A stretch of 64,000 nucleotides of DNA from Catenulispora sp. GP43 (GCF_041260665.1 NZ_JBGCCT010000012.1:230048-294047), one strand, 5' to 3'; positions 54,719 to 63,645 are shown, counted from the first letter of the stretch. Notes: generated by a model from the sequence alone, not told the origin. Translations and numbers: made by a program.

Positions 54719-54903
54719 AGTGTGACGATCGATCGCGGGTGAGTCGCAGCGCGTGGTTTTCAGTATCAGTACCTCCGTACTGCACCCTGACCAGCTACGC
54801 CATGTTGGCAACCGCGCAGTGATCAGAACTCCAAACGCGACCGAAGGGTGCTGCGATCCGAGCCGGCAGTCACGTCTGCTGGTGCGGGACTCTCCAGCGT
54901 GGA

Positions 54904-55461
54904 TCAGCGCTCCCAGGCACGTTTGTCGTGCGCCGGATATGCGGGGTTCGGAGGCGGCGAAGGCTGGTGATCCACTGCGTCCAGCCGCTGCCGTACTTCT
55001 CGGGCGATCGCAGACAGCCACTGTTCATGCGACAACCCGGAAGGCGGGATCGCCCCGACACCGAGTGTTGAGGCTGCCATTTCAAGAAAACCTTCGGCGG
55101 TGCCCATGGCAAGTAGTTCGTTGATCTCGAATGCGGTAGCAGCTGCTTCGTCGTGCGGATTCGTGGCGAAGTAGTCCGCGAGAACGGCCTCATCCAGGGA
55201 GTCCCTGTTGAGGCCAGGGCATTCAAAGCCTACATCTTGGTGATAGTAGCCTCCGAGCAGGTTGGACAGGTTAGGCAATCGCTCTCGCCATTCCCATGAC
55301 GTCTCCGGCGTGCCGACCACCGCCTGCTCACCACCTTCCGTAAAGGCGACCAGGTGCGGGATCATCATTTTCAGACAATCCTCCCGGGTTCTGCCGTCCG
55401 GTACGTTCGAAGCTTTGGCCACAGTGCGACCAGCGAGCAGGCCGACCTCCCCCACTTGCAC
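54904..55461 (-). pseudogene. Truncated orphan copy of the toxin immunity gene
   Basis: From about 55404 the reading (VPDGRTREDCLKMMIPHLVAFTEGGEQAVV.., LLGGYYHQDVGF.., ending NPAYPAHDKRAWER) closely follows residues about 97-255 of the immunity protein at 50885-51652. The first about 95 residues of that protein are replaced by about 19 unrelated residues, and no ribosome-binding site is evident. No toxin gene lies next to it, and orientation is opposite. It may be a decayed copy or a truncated immunity domain. Confidence 0.75.
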
Positions 55462-55567
55462 GCACCGACCTGATCGGCCGTACAGATATCAACCCGAGCC
55501 AGCATCTTCGTCTACCCATGCCCTGAGGCTGCCGCGGTCCTCGCCAGGCAGACACACATGCACCGTC

Positions 55568-56215
55568 TCAGACGAGCATCGAAGGCCAAGGCCAGCGCTG
55601 GACGTGATACGGCAGCCAGACAGCAAAGCGGCCGGATCTCCACACCAGGTTCTCGGCTGAGAAGTCTTCCAGGACCGTCTCCGGGACGGCGGTCTCGTCG
55701 ACTCGGTCGAGCAGCTGCTCCATGGCCGCCAAGTACTCCGGCTCGTCGAGGGTCAGGCGGTGCAGTTCGCCGGTTCGGCGGTCGCGGACCTGGACGAAGC
55801 CCGGTCCGTGGCGGTGGACGCACTTGCAGAGGTAGAAGGAGTCGGTCCACTTTCGGCTGATCTCCGGCGCGTCTTCGGGGCCGAGGATGGCGGTCGGGGG
55901 AAACAGATGGTTGAGAAGGCGCCATTCGGAGGCGGTGGGGTTGAGGCGGATTCGCCACTCGATGATGATGCCGCGGGCTGTCAGGTCGCGGACCAGGGCG
56001 AGGTCGGCGACGAGCGCCGCGGCCCGGGAGGCGTTCCCGGACGCGTCGACGACCTGGTCGAGGGTGACGCGGCGGACGCCCTGGTTGTAGAGGTCGTGGG
56101 CGAAGCGGGATGTCGGGTGGCCGGGGGTGGTCGTGCCCATCTGGACGCCTGGTATCGCCGCCGTGGCCGGGTCGGGGTGGCGCCACAGTGTCAGAGTCTG
56201 GTCGTTGCCGGTCAT
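55568..56215 (-). CDS. DUF5825 family protein (RiPP cluster)
   Basis: 215 residues. Soluble; GVRRVTLDQVVDASGNASRAAALVADLALVRDLTARGIIIEWRI and WTDSFYLCKCVHRHGPGFVQVRDRRTGELHRLTLDEPEYLAAMEQLL match the DUF5825 proteins that accompany RiPP-maturation radical SAM enzymes. Role unknown, probably an accessory or recognition protein. ATG 56215 overlaps the radical SAM stop (ATGA). Last gene of the operon. Confidence 0.8.
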   Translation of the reverse strand: MTGNDQTLTLWRHPDPATAAIPGVQMGTTTPGHPTSRFAHDLYNQGVRRVTLDQVVDASGNASRAAALVADLALVRDLTARGIIIEWRIRLNPTASEWRLLNHLFPPTAILGPEDAPEISRKWTDSFYLCKCVHRHGPGFVQVRDRRTGELHRLTLDEPEYLAAMEQLLDRVDETAVPETVLEDFSAENLVWRSGRFAVWLPYHVQRWPWPSMLV

Positions 56216-58146
56216 GATGCGGCCCCCACGAGTTCCTCGACCAGTGCCTCGTTGCCCAGCAGGCGGCGGGCGTCGATCCGGAGTAGTTCGTCGTTGGTCG
56301 CGTCCGGGACGACGTGGACGTAGTGGCCGTCGTCGTGGAACAGGAGGCCGAGTCCGATCCACTCCCGGAGCAGATGCGAGACCGTACCCTGATTCGCTTC
56401 GGGAACGCCGACCTCGGTCAGCTTGCGGGTCAGTGCTGTGGGGGTGTGCGGCTGATCGAGCAGCCGGAACGCGGCCACGTCGAGCGGCCGGACCAGCCGT
56501 AGGTGCTGCCATGGGAAGGCGCTGCGCTGGCTGGTCAGCAGGATCTCGTCACCGAGGTCGCACCGGGTCAGTCGGCTGTGTCGGAACTCGGCCTGCCAGG
56601 TGGCGATCGCTTCGTCCAGGCGGTCGGCCATCGGCTGGGCGATGCCCTGGGGCGTGGACTCGAAGAGGTAGGCCAGGTCGAACAGTTCTGCTTCGGGCAG
56701 GTCGTGGATGAGCGAGTACTGGCGGCCGGGCCGTAGGGCGTCGAAGCCGAGTTCCGGGCGGTTGAAGTAGGGGCTGAAGCGCTCGATCACGATGCGGGCC
56801 GTGCCGCCGGCCGGTTCCAGGTGGTGCAGGGCCGGCAGTTGTTCGAGGACTGATTCGTAGTCGGCGTCGGTCTCGCCGGGGAATCCGTAGAGGTAGTTCC
56901 ACGACACCGACAGTCCGCAGCTCGCTCCGTCGCGCAGCATGCGGACGTTCTGGCAGCCTGTCACGCCTTTGTCCATGATTCGCAGGACCCTGCTGTCCAG
57001 GCTTTCGATGCCGGGCTGGACGTGGACCAGGCCGGCGCGGGCGAGCACCGCCAGCTGGGACCGGCGCAGATTCGACTTGATCTCGTACTGCATCCGCAGG
57101 TCGTGGCCGTCCTCGATGATCCCCGGGAGCAACGAGGAGATGTAGCCCATGTCCAGGATGTTGTCGACGACGAACATGTCGAGGATCTGGTGCCGCCGGA
57201 CCAGGCCGTCGATCTCCTCGCGGAACCGCATCGGGCTCTTGCTCCGGAACTCCATCGACGAGCCGTTGAGGCCGCAGAACGTGCAGTGGTGCTTCTCGCC
57301 CCACCAGCAGCCGCGCGCGCCCTCGACCACGAGCCGGGGCTCGACCCAGTCGGCGGCCCGGGACTCCTCGAGCCGCTCGAAGTAGCCGTCGTAGTCGGGC
57401 GCAACGATGGCGGAGGGCGGCAGTGGACGGCTGGACATGGGGTTGGCCGCCGTCGATCCGTCGTGCGACCGTCGGTGGCACAGTCCGGGCACGTTCTCGA
57501 AGCCGGTGCCGCCGCTCTGGATCAGGCGGAGCAGTTGCGGGAACGTGATCTCACCCTCGCCGCGGATCACGTAGTCGACCCAGGGGAAGTTGCGGTGCAG
57601 TGCCTCGCCTTGGGGCCCGTCGCAGTTGGCGCCTCCGAAGACGGTGACGACGCCGGGCGCGAGCCGCTTGACCTCCTTGGCCAGCGCCAGGCCGGCGACG
57701 GTCTGCTGATAGGTGGAGGTCAGTCCCACGACGTCGGGGTTCAGCGCCGCGACGCGTGCGGCCAACTCGCGCACGAACTCCGGGACCAGCCTGTGCAGGT
57801 CGCGGTTCAGCGCGTACTCCTCGTCGGTCATCGTGTCGGCGAACTGCTCGTCGAATTCGGCGGTGTGCCAGTCGACGTCGTCGTAGAGGGCTGAGGAGAA
57901 GACCCAGTCGCCGAGCCCCTTGAAGTACGTCAGCGCTGCGAAGTAGTGGTAGTCGTGGTTGGTGAACTCGTAGCGCTCGGTGATCCAGTCCACGAAGTCG
58001 AGGTTCGCGTGCACCACCTCGACCTCGCTGCCCGGGATGTTCTCGGTCACCGCTCGCTTGAGGATGCCGAGAGCTAGTGATGGCACGTCGATGGGCATCC
58101 AGGGCATGTTGAGCAGGACGACCCTGAGGCCTCGTTCGCCGTTCAC
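56212..58146 (-). CDS. B12-binding radical SAM RiPP maturase (C-methyltransferase-like)
   Basis: 644 residues. A B12-binding domain is at about 1-230 (VVLLNMPWMPIDVPSLALGILKRAV.., PDVVGLTSTYQQTVAGLALAKEVKRLAPGVVTVFGG). The radical SAM core begins VVEGARGCWWGEKHHCTFCGLNG, with Cys-x7-Cys-x2-Cys for the 4Fe-4S cluster, typical of the 'RiPP maturation radical SAM' family 1. Relatives methylate unactivated carbons of peptides. The C-terminal winged-helix-like part may hold the substrate. GTG 58146 overlaps the TPR gene stop (GTGA). The probable substrate is the 33-residue peptide at 61662. Confidence 0.88.
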   Translation of the reverse strand: MNGERGLRVVLLNMPWMPIDVPSLALGILKRAVTENIPGSEVEVVHANLDFVDWITERYEFTNHDYHYFAALTYFKGLGDWVFSSALYDDVDWHTAEFDEQFADTMTDEEYALNRDLHRLVPEFVRELAARVAALNPDVVGLTSTYQQTVAGLALAKEVKRLAPGVVTVFGGANCDGPQGEALHRNFPWVDYVIRGEGEITFPQLLRLIQSGGTGFENVPGLCHRRSHDGSTAANPMSSRPLPPSAIVAPDYDGYFERLEESRAADWVEPRLVVEGARGCWWGEKHHCTFCGLNGSSMEFRSKSPMRFREEIDGLVRRHQILDMFVVDNILDMGYISSLLPGIIEDGHDLRMQYEIKSNLRRSQLAVLARAGLVHVQPGIESLDSRVLRIMDKGVTGCQNVRMLRDGASCGLSVSWNYLYGFPGETDADYESVLEQLPALHHLEPAGGTARIVIERFSPYFNRPELGFDALRPGRQYSLIHDLPEAELFDLAYLFESTPQGIAQPMADRLDEAIATWQAEFRHSRLTRCDLGDEILLTSQRSAFPWQHLRLVRPLDVAAFRLLDQPHTPTALTRKLTEVGVPEANQGTVSHLLREWIGLGLLFHDDGHYVHVVPDATNDELLRIDARRLLGNEALVEELVGAAS

Positions 58147-60296
58147 GAGGCCTCGCTCAGGCAGAGCTCGCGGCGCAGCAGGATCTCGTCGCGATCGGCG
58201 CCCGGCAGTTCGAGGGCCCGGGTGTAGTCCCGTACCGCGTCAGCCGGCTGTCCCGCGGCCTCGTTGACATAGCCGCGGTTGTAGAGGAGGTCTGGGTCGT
58301 CTCCGACGATCTCGAGGGCGCGATCGAGGTCGGCGACCGCAGCGTCGAAGCGCTGTTCGTCGAAGTACAGCGTGGCCCTGATGGCGAGTGCCTGATGCAG
58401 GGCCGGGTCGGCGGCCAGGGCGCGTTCGAGCGCGTTATGCGCGGCGGCGGTGTCGCCGGTGGCGATCGCCGTTTCGCCGAGCAGGCACAGCAGGCGCGGG
58501 TTCTCGGGATGCAGGGCGAGTCCGGCCGCGACGACTTCGGCTGCGGCATCGGCCGCCCCGATCTCGAGGAGCAGGGAGCTCAGGGCTATCCGGGACTCCA
58601 GCCAGTCGGGTTCGAGTTCCAGGACATAGGAGAAGTCTGCGATGGCTCCGTCGATGTCGCCCCCAGCAGCCCGCAGGTCGCCGCGGTTGTGGAACAGCTC
58701 CGGGAACGGCGGCGAGAGGGTCATCGTGTGCTCGTAGTCGGCGAGCGCCCCCGCGACGTCGCCGACCTGGTACCGCGCGTTCCCCCGGTCGAAGTAGTAC
58801 TCCGGGTAGTGGGGGTCGAGCCGGACGAGTTCGTCGAAGTCATCGAGCGCCTCGTCCTGGCGGCCGAGCGCCATGAGCAGTTGCGCTCTGTTGTGCCGGA
58901 GTACGGAGCGGTGCAGCGCGTGCAGGTGGCCCTGGAGCTCGCGGTCCAGGTGGGCCAGTCCGCCGTCGACGAGTTCCAGGGCCGAGGCCAGTTGGGCGAG
59001 GTGCAGCTCGGCGAGGGCGAGCCCGTTGCTCATGAACACCGTGTAGAACGCGCGCAGGCCCGGATCGGCGATCTGGGAGGCCATCGCGATCGACGTGTTC
59101 AGGTGCGCCTTGGCGAGCGTGTGGTCCTTGCGCTCAGGGCGGTCGAAGCGGGTGTGGAGCATGCCGATGTTGTAGTGCAGCGCCATCGTCTGACGGGCGC
59201 CGGTCGTTTGGCTGAGGGCCCTGACATAGGCGGCGAGGGCGTCTTCCGGTCGGCCGAGCAGGCTGAGGATCTGTCCGCGTCGCGTCGCGACGTGGTGGTC
59301 GCCGCCGAGGTCGTGGTCGGGGGGCGCGGTGGCGAGCAGCCCGGCCATCTCCTCGATGTATTCGAGGACCGCGTGGTAGTAGCCGATGTCCATGCAGTGC
59401 ATCTCGGCCCGGACGAGGGCGGGCCAGGCCGTCCGCACCGGGTCCGCCCCGCGCAGACGGTGGTAGGGGATCGCACCGAGGCGCAGGGAGAATTCGTCCT
59501 GCCGTTCCAGCTCCTCGGCGCGCTCGTCGTGGAGCCGGGCGCGGGTCGCTGGTTCAAGGTCCTGATAGGCCTCGAGCTCGCCGGGTACGTCGCTGACGCA
59601 GTCGGAGTCGACGAAGGCACGGGCTCGGGCCTGGGCTCGGGCCTGGTCCTGGGCTCGGGCCTGGACCACCGACTCCCGCCCGTCGGAGTCGTCCGTGCCG
59701 GACCCCTCGACACGGACGGCGTACGCATCGAGCGCTGTGACCAGCTCCGGGATCAAGGTGGAATCCGCGTCGGTGCCCACCACCAGCCGGACCCGGCCCG
59801 GATCGAGCCTGCGCAGGGCGATCGCGAGGAACTCGGCGTCGGTGTGATCCGCTTCCTCCACGGTGTCGAACTCGAGGAAGAGTGCGCCGTCGTCTCGCAG
59901 AGCCGCGTACGCCGTGAGGAACTCGATCAGGTGGTGGCTGAATCTCCGGGTCCGGAGCGGCGAGTACCACCGGGTGCGCTCCTCGGGGCCGGCGTTCTCC
60001 GTGAGCGTCGGCGGTGCGGATCCGATCAGCGGCTCCAACTCCGGGGCCGCGCAGAGGATCGCGACCCGGTGGCTCTCGACGAGCGCCGGCGCGACGCTGT
60101 ACGCGTCGGGGACGAGCCTGCGGAGCACTTCGCCGAGACCGGTGAAGGGTCCGCGAAGCCGACGGTGACAGTTCACTGCGAGATCGCGCGGCGCGAGCGC
60201 GCTCGCCGCGGCGGCGCGGGCCGCGCGGCGTTCGCCGACGACCCAGACGTGCCGGATCGGTTCGGCGGTGGATCGTGGATGGGTGCTCGTGGTCAC
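58143..60296 (-). CDS. TPR protein of the RiPP cluster
   Basis: 717 residues. The N-terminal about 240 residues resemble a degenerate STAND/AAA region (VNCHRRLRGPFTGLGEVLRRLVP.., ALFLEFDTVEEADHTDAEFLAIALRRLDPGRVRLVVGTD) lacking a Walker A. A run of about ten tetratricopeptide repeats follows (ALDDFDELVRLDPHYPEYYFDRGNARYQVGDVAGALADYEHTM..). Probably a scaffold binding precursor or enzymes. The GTG start overlaps the upstream stop. A short ARAQ repeat (about residues 210-226) comes from a DNA repeat near 59625-59665. Confidence 0.8.
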   Translation of the reverse strand: MTTSTHPRSTAEPIRHVWVVGERRAARAAAASALAPRDLAVNCHRRLRGPFTGLGEVLRRLVPDAYSVAPALVESHRVAILCAAPELEPLIGSAPPTLTENAGPEERTRWYSPLRTRRFSHHLIEFLTAYAALRDDGALFLEFDTVEEADHTDAEFLAIALRRLDPGRVRLVVGTDADSTLIPELVTALDAYAVRVEGSGTDDSDGRESVVQARAQDQARAQARARAFVDSDCVSDVPGELEAYQDLEPATRARLHDERAEELERQDEFSLRLGAIPYHRLRGADPVRTAWPALVRAEMHCMDIGYYHAVLEYIEEMAGLLATAPPDHDLGGDHHVATRRGQILSLLGRPEDALAAYVRALSQTTGARQTMALHYNIGMLHTRFDRPERKDHTLAKAHLNTSIAMASQIADPGLRAFYTVFMSNGLALAELHLAQLASALELVDGGLAHLDRELQGHLHALHRSVLRHNRAQLLMALGRQDEALDDFDELVRLDPHYPEYYFDRGNARYQVGDVAGALADYEHTMTLSPPFPELFHNRGDLRAAGGDIDGAIADFSYVLELEPDWLESRIALSSLLLEIGAADAAAEVVAAGLALHPENPRLLCLLGETAIATGDTAAAHNALERALAADPALHQALAIRATLYFDEQRFDAAVADLDRALEIVGDDPDLLYNRGYVNEAAGQPADAVRDYTRALELPGADRDEILLRRELCLSEAS
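59622..59666. repeat. GGGCTCGGGCCT tandem repeat in the TPR gene
   Basis: About three to four copies of GGGCTCGGGCCT(G) with one TGGTCCT interruption, encoding Ala-Arg-Ala-Gln repeats in a linker. Confidence 0.65.
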
Positions 60297-61537
60297 GGGG
60301 TCAGGCCCTTCTGCTCGGGGGCCGGTTCGAGCACCGGCGCCGCGGCGGGTACAGATGAAGTGGTTCCGCGCCCGGTCGACTGCCGTGCCGCGCGCCTGCG
60401 GTCCCGGAGCGTCAGGGTGAGGACGAGTGCGAGTTGGCCGGTGACGAACAGGAACGAGGCGGTCGAGTCCCAGAACCGGGCGGAGTCCGGGCCGTGGCCC
60501 AGACCGTGCGACAGGCGCGAGGAGTATTCAGTGGCGAGCCGATAGAACGAGAAGGCTCCGCCGGCGGCCAGGATCGTGACGAACAAGGCGCTGAGCGGGC
60601 CGAACCAACGTAGGACCGCCAGTTCCCGCGGCGTCCCCACCGGTTTGGGCACGTTGCGACGCATCAGGGATCGAAGATAGATCTGGGTCAGACCTCGTAG
60701 ATCCGTGCATCTCAGTGCGGTCGCCAGCACGTGCTGGACGTCGGTCTCCAGGAAGAACAGGAACTGCCACAGGAAGCGGACGCCCGAGAAATAGGCGCTC
60801 GCCACGGCGATCCGGCCGAGGAGGGTGAGCGTGCCGTGCGCGGCGGCGTCGGCCTCGGCCAGCAGGATGAGGGCGGAGAAGACCACGAGATCGCAGGCCA
60901 TCCCGGCGACGAAGGCGAGCAGACGCTTGCGGCGGGGCACGCTGTAGATCCCGGTCAGCGTGGTCTGGAACACGACGAAGTAGAGGCGGTGGCCGATGCC
61001 GATGCGGCTGGCGATCCCGAGTCGGCGGCCGGCGAGGACGTGAGCCATCTCGTGGAGCCAGATCAACGGGAGTTCGATGACGGCCAGGACCAGCGGCACG
61101 ACGATCAGGGAATCGGTGAAGAAGATCCGCCCCGGCGCGGGGCGCAGCTGCGGATCGGCCACCAGATAGCCGACGGCGCTCGCCAACAGCGCGGCGTAGA
61201 CCAGCCACGCGGGCCGGGAGAAGACCATTTTCGCGAGGCGCTGCAACTTCACCGGCGTGTCTGCCGGCTCGGACGGCTCAGCCTCGTCGTCTGCGCGCAG
61301 GAACCCGAGCGTGCGCAGATCATCGAGGAAGCCTTCGACGTCCGGGGTCTCGCTGTACTCCGCCTCGTACCACGCGACGGCCTCCGGGACAGTGGACACC
61401 TGAAGTCGCTGCAGCAGTTGGGCACCGTCCGCCGGCAGCACCGCGTACGACTCGGTGTCCGGCCGCCCGACCAGCACCTCGTCGCCCTCGTCGACGAAAG
61501 TGAGGCGGTGCAGGCGGATTCGGGTCGGGCTGCTCAT
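60293..61537 (-). CDS. PqqD-like domain fused to M50-type membrane metalloprotease (RiPP cluster)
   Basis: 414 residues. Residues about 8-95 (FVDEGDEVLVGRPDTESYAVLPADGAQLLQRLQVSTVPEAVAWYEAEYSETPDVEGFLDDLRTLGFL) match a PqqD-type precursor-recognition fold. About six to seven membrane helices follow, with the zinc motif LPLIWLHEMAHVLAGRRLG (HExxH) and AGMACDLVVF, where a third ligand Asp may sit. It resembles the 'peptide zinc metalloprotease' group used for leader removal or export in other RiPP pathways. ATG 61537 is used; the stop overlaps the TPR start (GTGA). Confidence 0.82.
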   Translation of the reverse strand: MSSPTRIRLHRLTFVDEGDEVLVGRPDTESYAVLPADGAQLLQRLQVSTVPEAVAWYEAEYSETPDVEGFLDDLRTLGFLRADDEAEPSEPADTPVKLQRLAKMVFSRPAWLVYAALLASAVGYLVADPQLRPAPGRIFFTDSLIVVPLVLAVIELPLIWLHEMAHVLAGRRLGIASRIGIGHRLYFVVFQTTLTGIYSVPRRKRLLAFVAGMACDLVVFSALILLAEADAAAHGTLTLLGRIAVASAYFSGVRFLWQFLFFLETDVQHVLATALRCTDLRGLTQIYLRSLMRRNVPKPVGTPRELAVLRWFGPLSALFVTILAAGGAFSFYRLATEYSSRLSHGLGHGPDSARFWDSTASFLFVTGQLALVLTLTLRDRRRAARQSTGRGTTSSVPAAAPVLEPAPEQKGLTP

Positions 61538-61661
61538 GCTGGCGAGGTCCTTTCTGGGCGTGCGCCGACGGACAAGCACGGACGGAAGGCCGGCGTGGCG
61601 AGCACCCGCGAGCGCACTGCTGCTCCTCACGGGTGCCCGCCCACCTGGATCAGGCGGCGAA

Positions 61662-61763
61662 TCAGGCGATGACGATCGGGCAGGACGTCGGGTCGCCGTA
61701 CATCGTCGCGGCAACGCTGGTCAGCCGAACGGGGCCGACCTTGCGCACAGTCACCTTCTTCAT
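61662..61763 (-). CDS. RiPP precursor peptide (33 residues)
   Basis: The frame begins MKKVTVRKVG, directly after GGAGGAGAAACC, and ends MYGDPTSCPIVIA. The basic N-terminal half would be the leader bound by the PqqD-like domain. The C-terminal half, with Tyr, Asp, Thr, Ser and a single Cys28 followed by Pro-Ile-Val-Ile-Ala, is the likely core. It is the first gene after the SARP gene and 124 bp before the protease gene. No known precursor family is recognised. Confidence 0.8.
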   Translation of the reverse strand: MKKVTVRKVGPVRLTSVAATMYGDPTSCPIVIA

Positions 61764-61924
61764 GGTTTCTCCTCCTTCCGGATGAGGGATTCGGGTCGGC
61801 AGAGAGCGTCTGCCCACACCTTCAGGCTGCGGCACCGCGGCGGAAGGGCGGCGCGAAGCGGGACTGGAAGCCGGGGTGGAATTCGTTAGGGATATTCCGG
61901 AAGCGACGCCGTTGGTGGGAAACG

Positions 61925-61948
61925 CGCCGGGACGCCGGGACACCGGGC
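61925..61948 (+). promoter_or_regulatory. Octamer direct repeats upstream of the precursor gene
   Basis: CGCCGGGA CGCCGGGA CACCGGGC in tandem, about 165 bp upstream of the precursor start, between it and the SARP gene. SARPs bind direct repeats near -35, usually spaced 11 bp, so the 8-bp period is only a tentative match. Confidence 0.35.
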
Positions 61949-61968
61949 CACCACTCGGAAATCCCGCG

Positions 61969-62742
61969 TCACCCGGGAAGAGCGGCTCGGTCGAGGAGGC
62001 GCTCGGTGTCCAACGCGGTATCACGGGCTTGTACGCGCAGGCGCAGCGCTTGCAGACCCGCGCTGGGCACTGTCCCCAGCGAGTCGCGCATCCTCGCCTC
62101 GGCCCGCTTGTAGCAGGCCGCCGCCTCGCCGTGCTGTCCGCATCGGTACAGCGCCAACACCCGTAGCCCGACGATCTCGTCGTCGTGGGGATAGTCGCCT
62201 TCCCATTCGGTCAGCCGCGCCACCGCCGCGGCGGGGCGGTCGAGGTCGAGCAGGCAGCGCGCCAGGAAGACCCGGGCGTCCCGCCGCTCGCGCTCCAACT
62301 GGCCCCGGAAGAGCTCGAACCAGCTCCCGGGCAGGCCCGCCACAGCCGGGCCGCGCCACTCCGCCAAACCCTGCTCGATCAAACGGATCGCCTCCTCGAA
62401 GGTGCACTCCCGCAGCGCCCCGGAGGCGGATCTCAAAGCTCTGCGGAATCGATGGAGGTCTACGTGCGCGGGGTCCACATCGAGGACATAGCCCCCGTTG
62501 CGTGAGATGAGCTCGACTCCGTGTGGAGCAAGCGCCGACCGAAGCCAGCCGATGTACTTGTAGCGCACTGACGAACCAGGCAGTCTGTCCCCCCACACCC
62601 GGTCGACCAAGGTGTCAGTCGGCACCAGCGCACCGGGTGTCCGCAGCAGGACAGCCAGGACGCAGCGCGCCTTCGTCGATCGCAGGGCGGTCTCGCGGCC
62701 GTCGGCCCACGCTTCGACCGGACCCAGCAGATGGAACTCCAT
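61969..62742 (-). CDS. SARP-family transcriptional activator
   Basis: 257 residues. An OmpR-type winged helix at about 1-95 (LLGPVEAWADGRETALRSTKARCVLAVLLRTPGALVPTDTLVDRVWGDRLPGSSVRYKYIGWLRSAL) is followed by a bacterial transcriptional activation (BTAD) domain (VDLHRFRRALRSASGAL..AVARLTEWEGDYPHDDEIVGLRVLALYRCGQHGEAAACYKRAEARMRDSLGTVPSAGLQAL). SARPs activate secondary-metabolite clusters; this one is next to the RiPP genes and probably switches them on. ATG 62742 follows GGGAGAGG. Confidence 0.9.
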   Translation of the reverse strand: MEFHLLGPVEAWADGRETALRSTKARCVLAVLLRTPGALVPTDTLVDRVWGDRLPGSSVRYKYIGWLRSALAPHGVELISRNGGYVLDVDPAHVDLHRFRRALRSASGALRECTFEEAIRLIEQGLAEWRGPAVAGLPGSWFELFRGQLERERRDARVFLARCLLDLDRPAAAVARLTEWEGDYPHDDEIVGLRVLALYRCGQHGEAAACYKRAEARMRDSLGTVPSAGLQALRLRVQARDTALDTERLLDRAALPG

Positions 62743-63080
62743 GATGATCCTCTCCCGGCCGGCCCCGTGTCTGTTCACGCGGGTGCCCGCCGGCGTGGTC
62801 ACACCCCCGTTCTGGCATCCGGCAGTCGGCGGGATGGCTGTGCCCGCCCCGATGCTCATCAGGCGTCACGGCCTGATCTGTAAATCGGTTCACGCCTTCG
62901 CGGTCCCGAAACGGGCAGTCCTCGGCGCAGACGTGCGGGCTGAAGGGCGTCTTCGGCGGGAAATCCCGCAGTGGCAAGCGACTAGGGAGAAACACCCGCT
63001 GGTTGCCGCAAGGTCGATGACATTTCACCCGCACGCCTCCCCGGTTGGCGTACCGCGCCGCAATCGTGTACCTATCTGCC
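62743..63080. other. Divergent intergenic region SARP / DUF6884
   Basis: 338 bp without a credible gene. It contains the SARP promoter (not resolved) and, at its right end, the DUF6884 promoter. Confidence 0.4.
63045..63074 (+). promoter_or_regulatory. Promoter of a leaderless DUF6884 transcript
   Basis: TTGGCG (63045-63050), 18 bases, TACCTA (63069-63074); the ATG is at 63081, seven bases after the -10. Confidence 0.5.
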
Positions 63081-63551
63081 ATGCCAATGCGCCCCGGTGA
63101 TGGATCCGCGACGCCGGTCGCCGAGTCCTCGCCTGCCTCCTCGACCGCAGCGTCCGTCATCCTCGTCGGAGGTGGAAAGGCGCAGTTGAGCCAGCCCGCC
63201 GTGGCCCGCGACCTGTATGTCAGCCCGCAGTTCGTACAGCGGCGGGCCCGGGCCGAGGCGAGCGGTGTGCCGTGGTTCGTGGTCAGCGGCCGCTGGGGGC
63301 TGCTCGACCCCGACGACCTCCTCGCGCCCTATTCCTTCTCGTTCACGCAGCAGTCGGTGAACTACCGGCGAGCCTGGGGCCGCTTCGTGGCCGAGCAGCT
63401 GTGCCTGGTCAGCTCGATCGGCCGCGGCGACGTCGTGGAGATCTGCGCCGGTGCCGCCTACACCTCCGCGCTCACCGCCCCGATCGGGTACCTCGGTGCC
63501 CTGATCCGACGGGAGTCAGCTGGCGCGAGCGATTCGGCGGAAGGGCGGTGA
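63081..63551 (+). CDS. DUF6884-like protein
   Basis: 156 residues. After a Ser/Ala-rich tail, ILVGGGKAQLSQPAVARDLYVSPQFVQRRARAEASGVPWFVVSGRWGLLDPDDLLAPYSFSF matches the DUF6884 pattern (..ARDLYTSPLFRKRRAYAE..W.ILSARHGLL.PD..LAPYD). Relatives occur near nucleic-acid-modifying and defence genes; the function is unknown. ATG 63081 is placed for leaderless translation; ATG 63087 is possible. Confidence 0.75.
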   Translation: MPMRPGDGSATPVAESSPASSTAASVILVGGGKAQLSQPAVARDLYVSPQFVQRRARAEASGVPWFVVSGRWGLLDPDDLLAPYSFSFTQQSVNYRRAWGRFVAEQLCLVSSIGRGDVVEICAGAAYTSALTAPIGYLGALIRRESAGASDSAEGR

Positions 63552-63645
63552 GCATCGTCCGCCGGAATTCGGTGGCACCCGCCGACCTGCGACGGCTAAG
63601 GTCGCCGCGGGTCCGACAGGGACTCCTGATCAGGAGGTGGTCACG

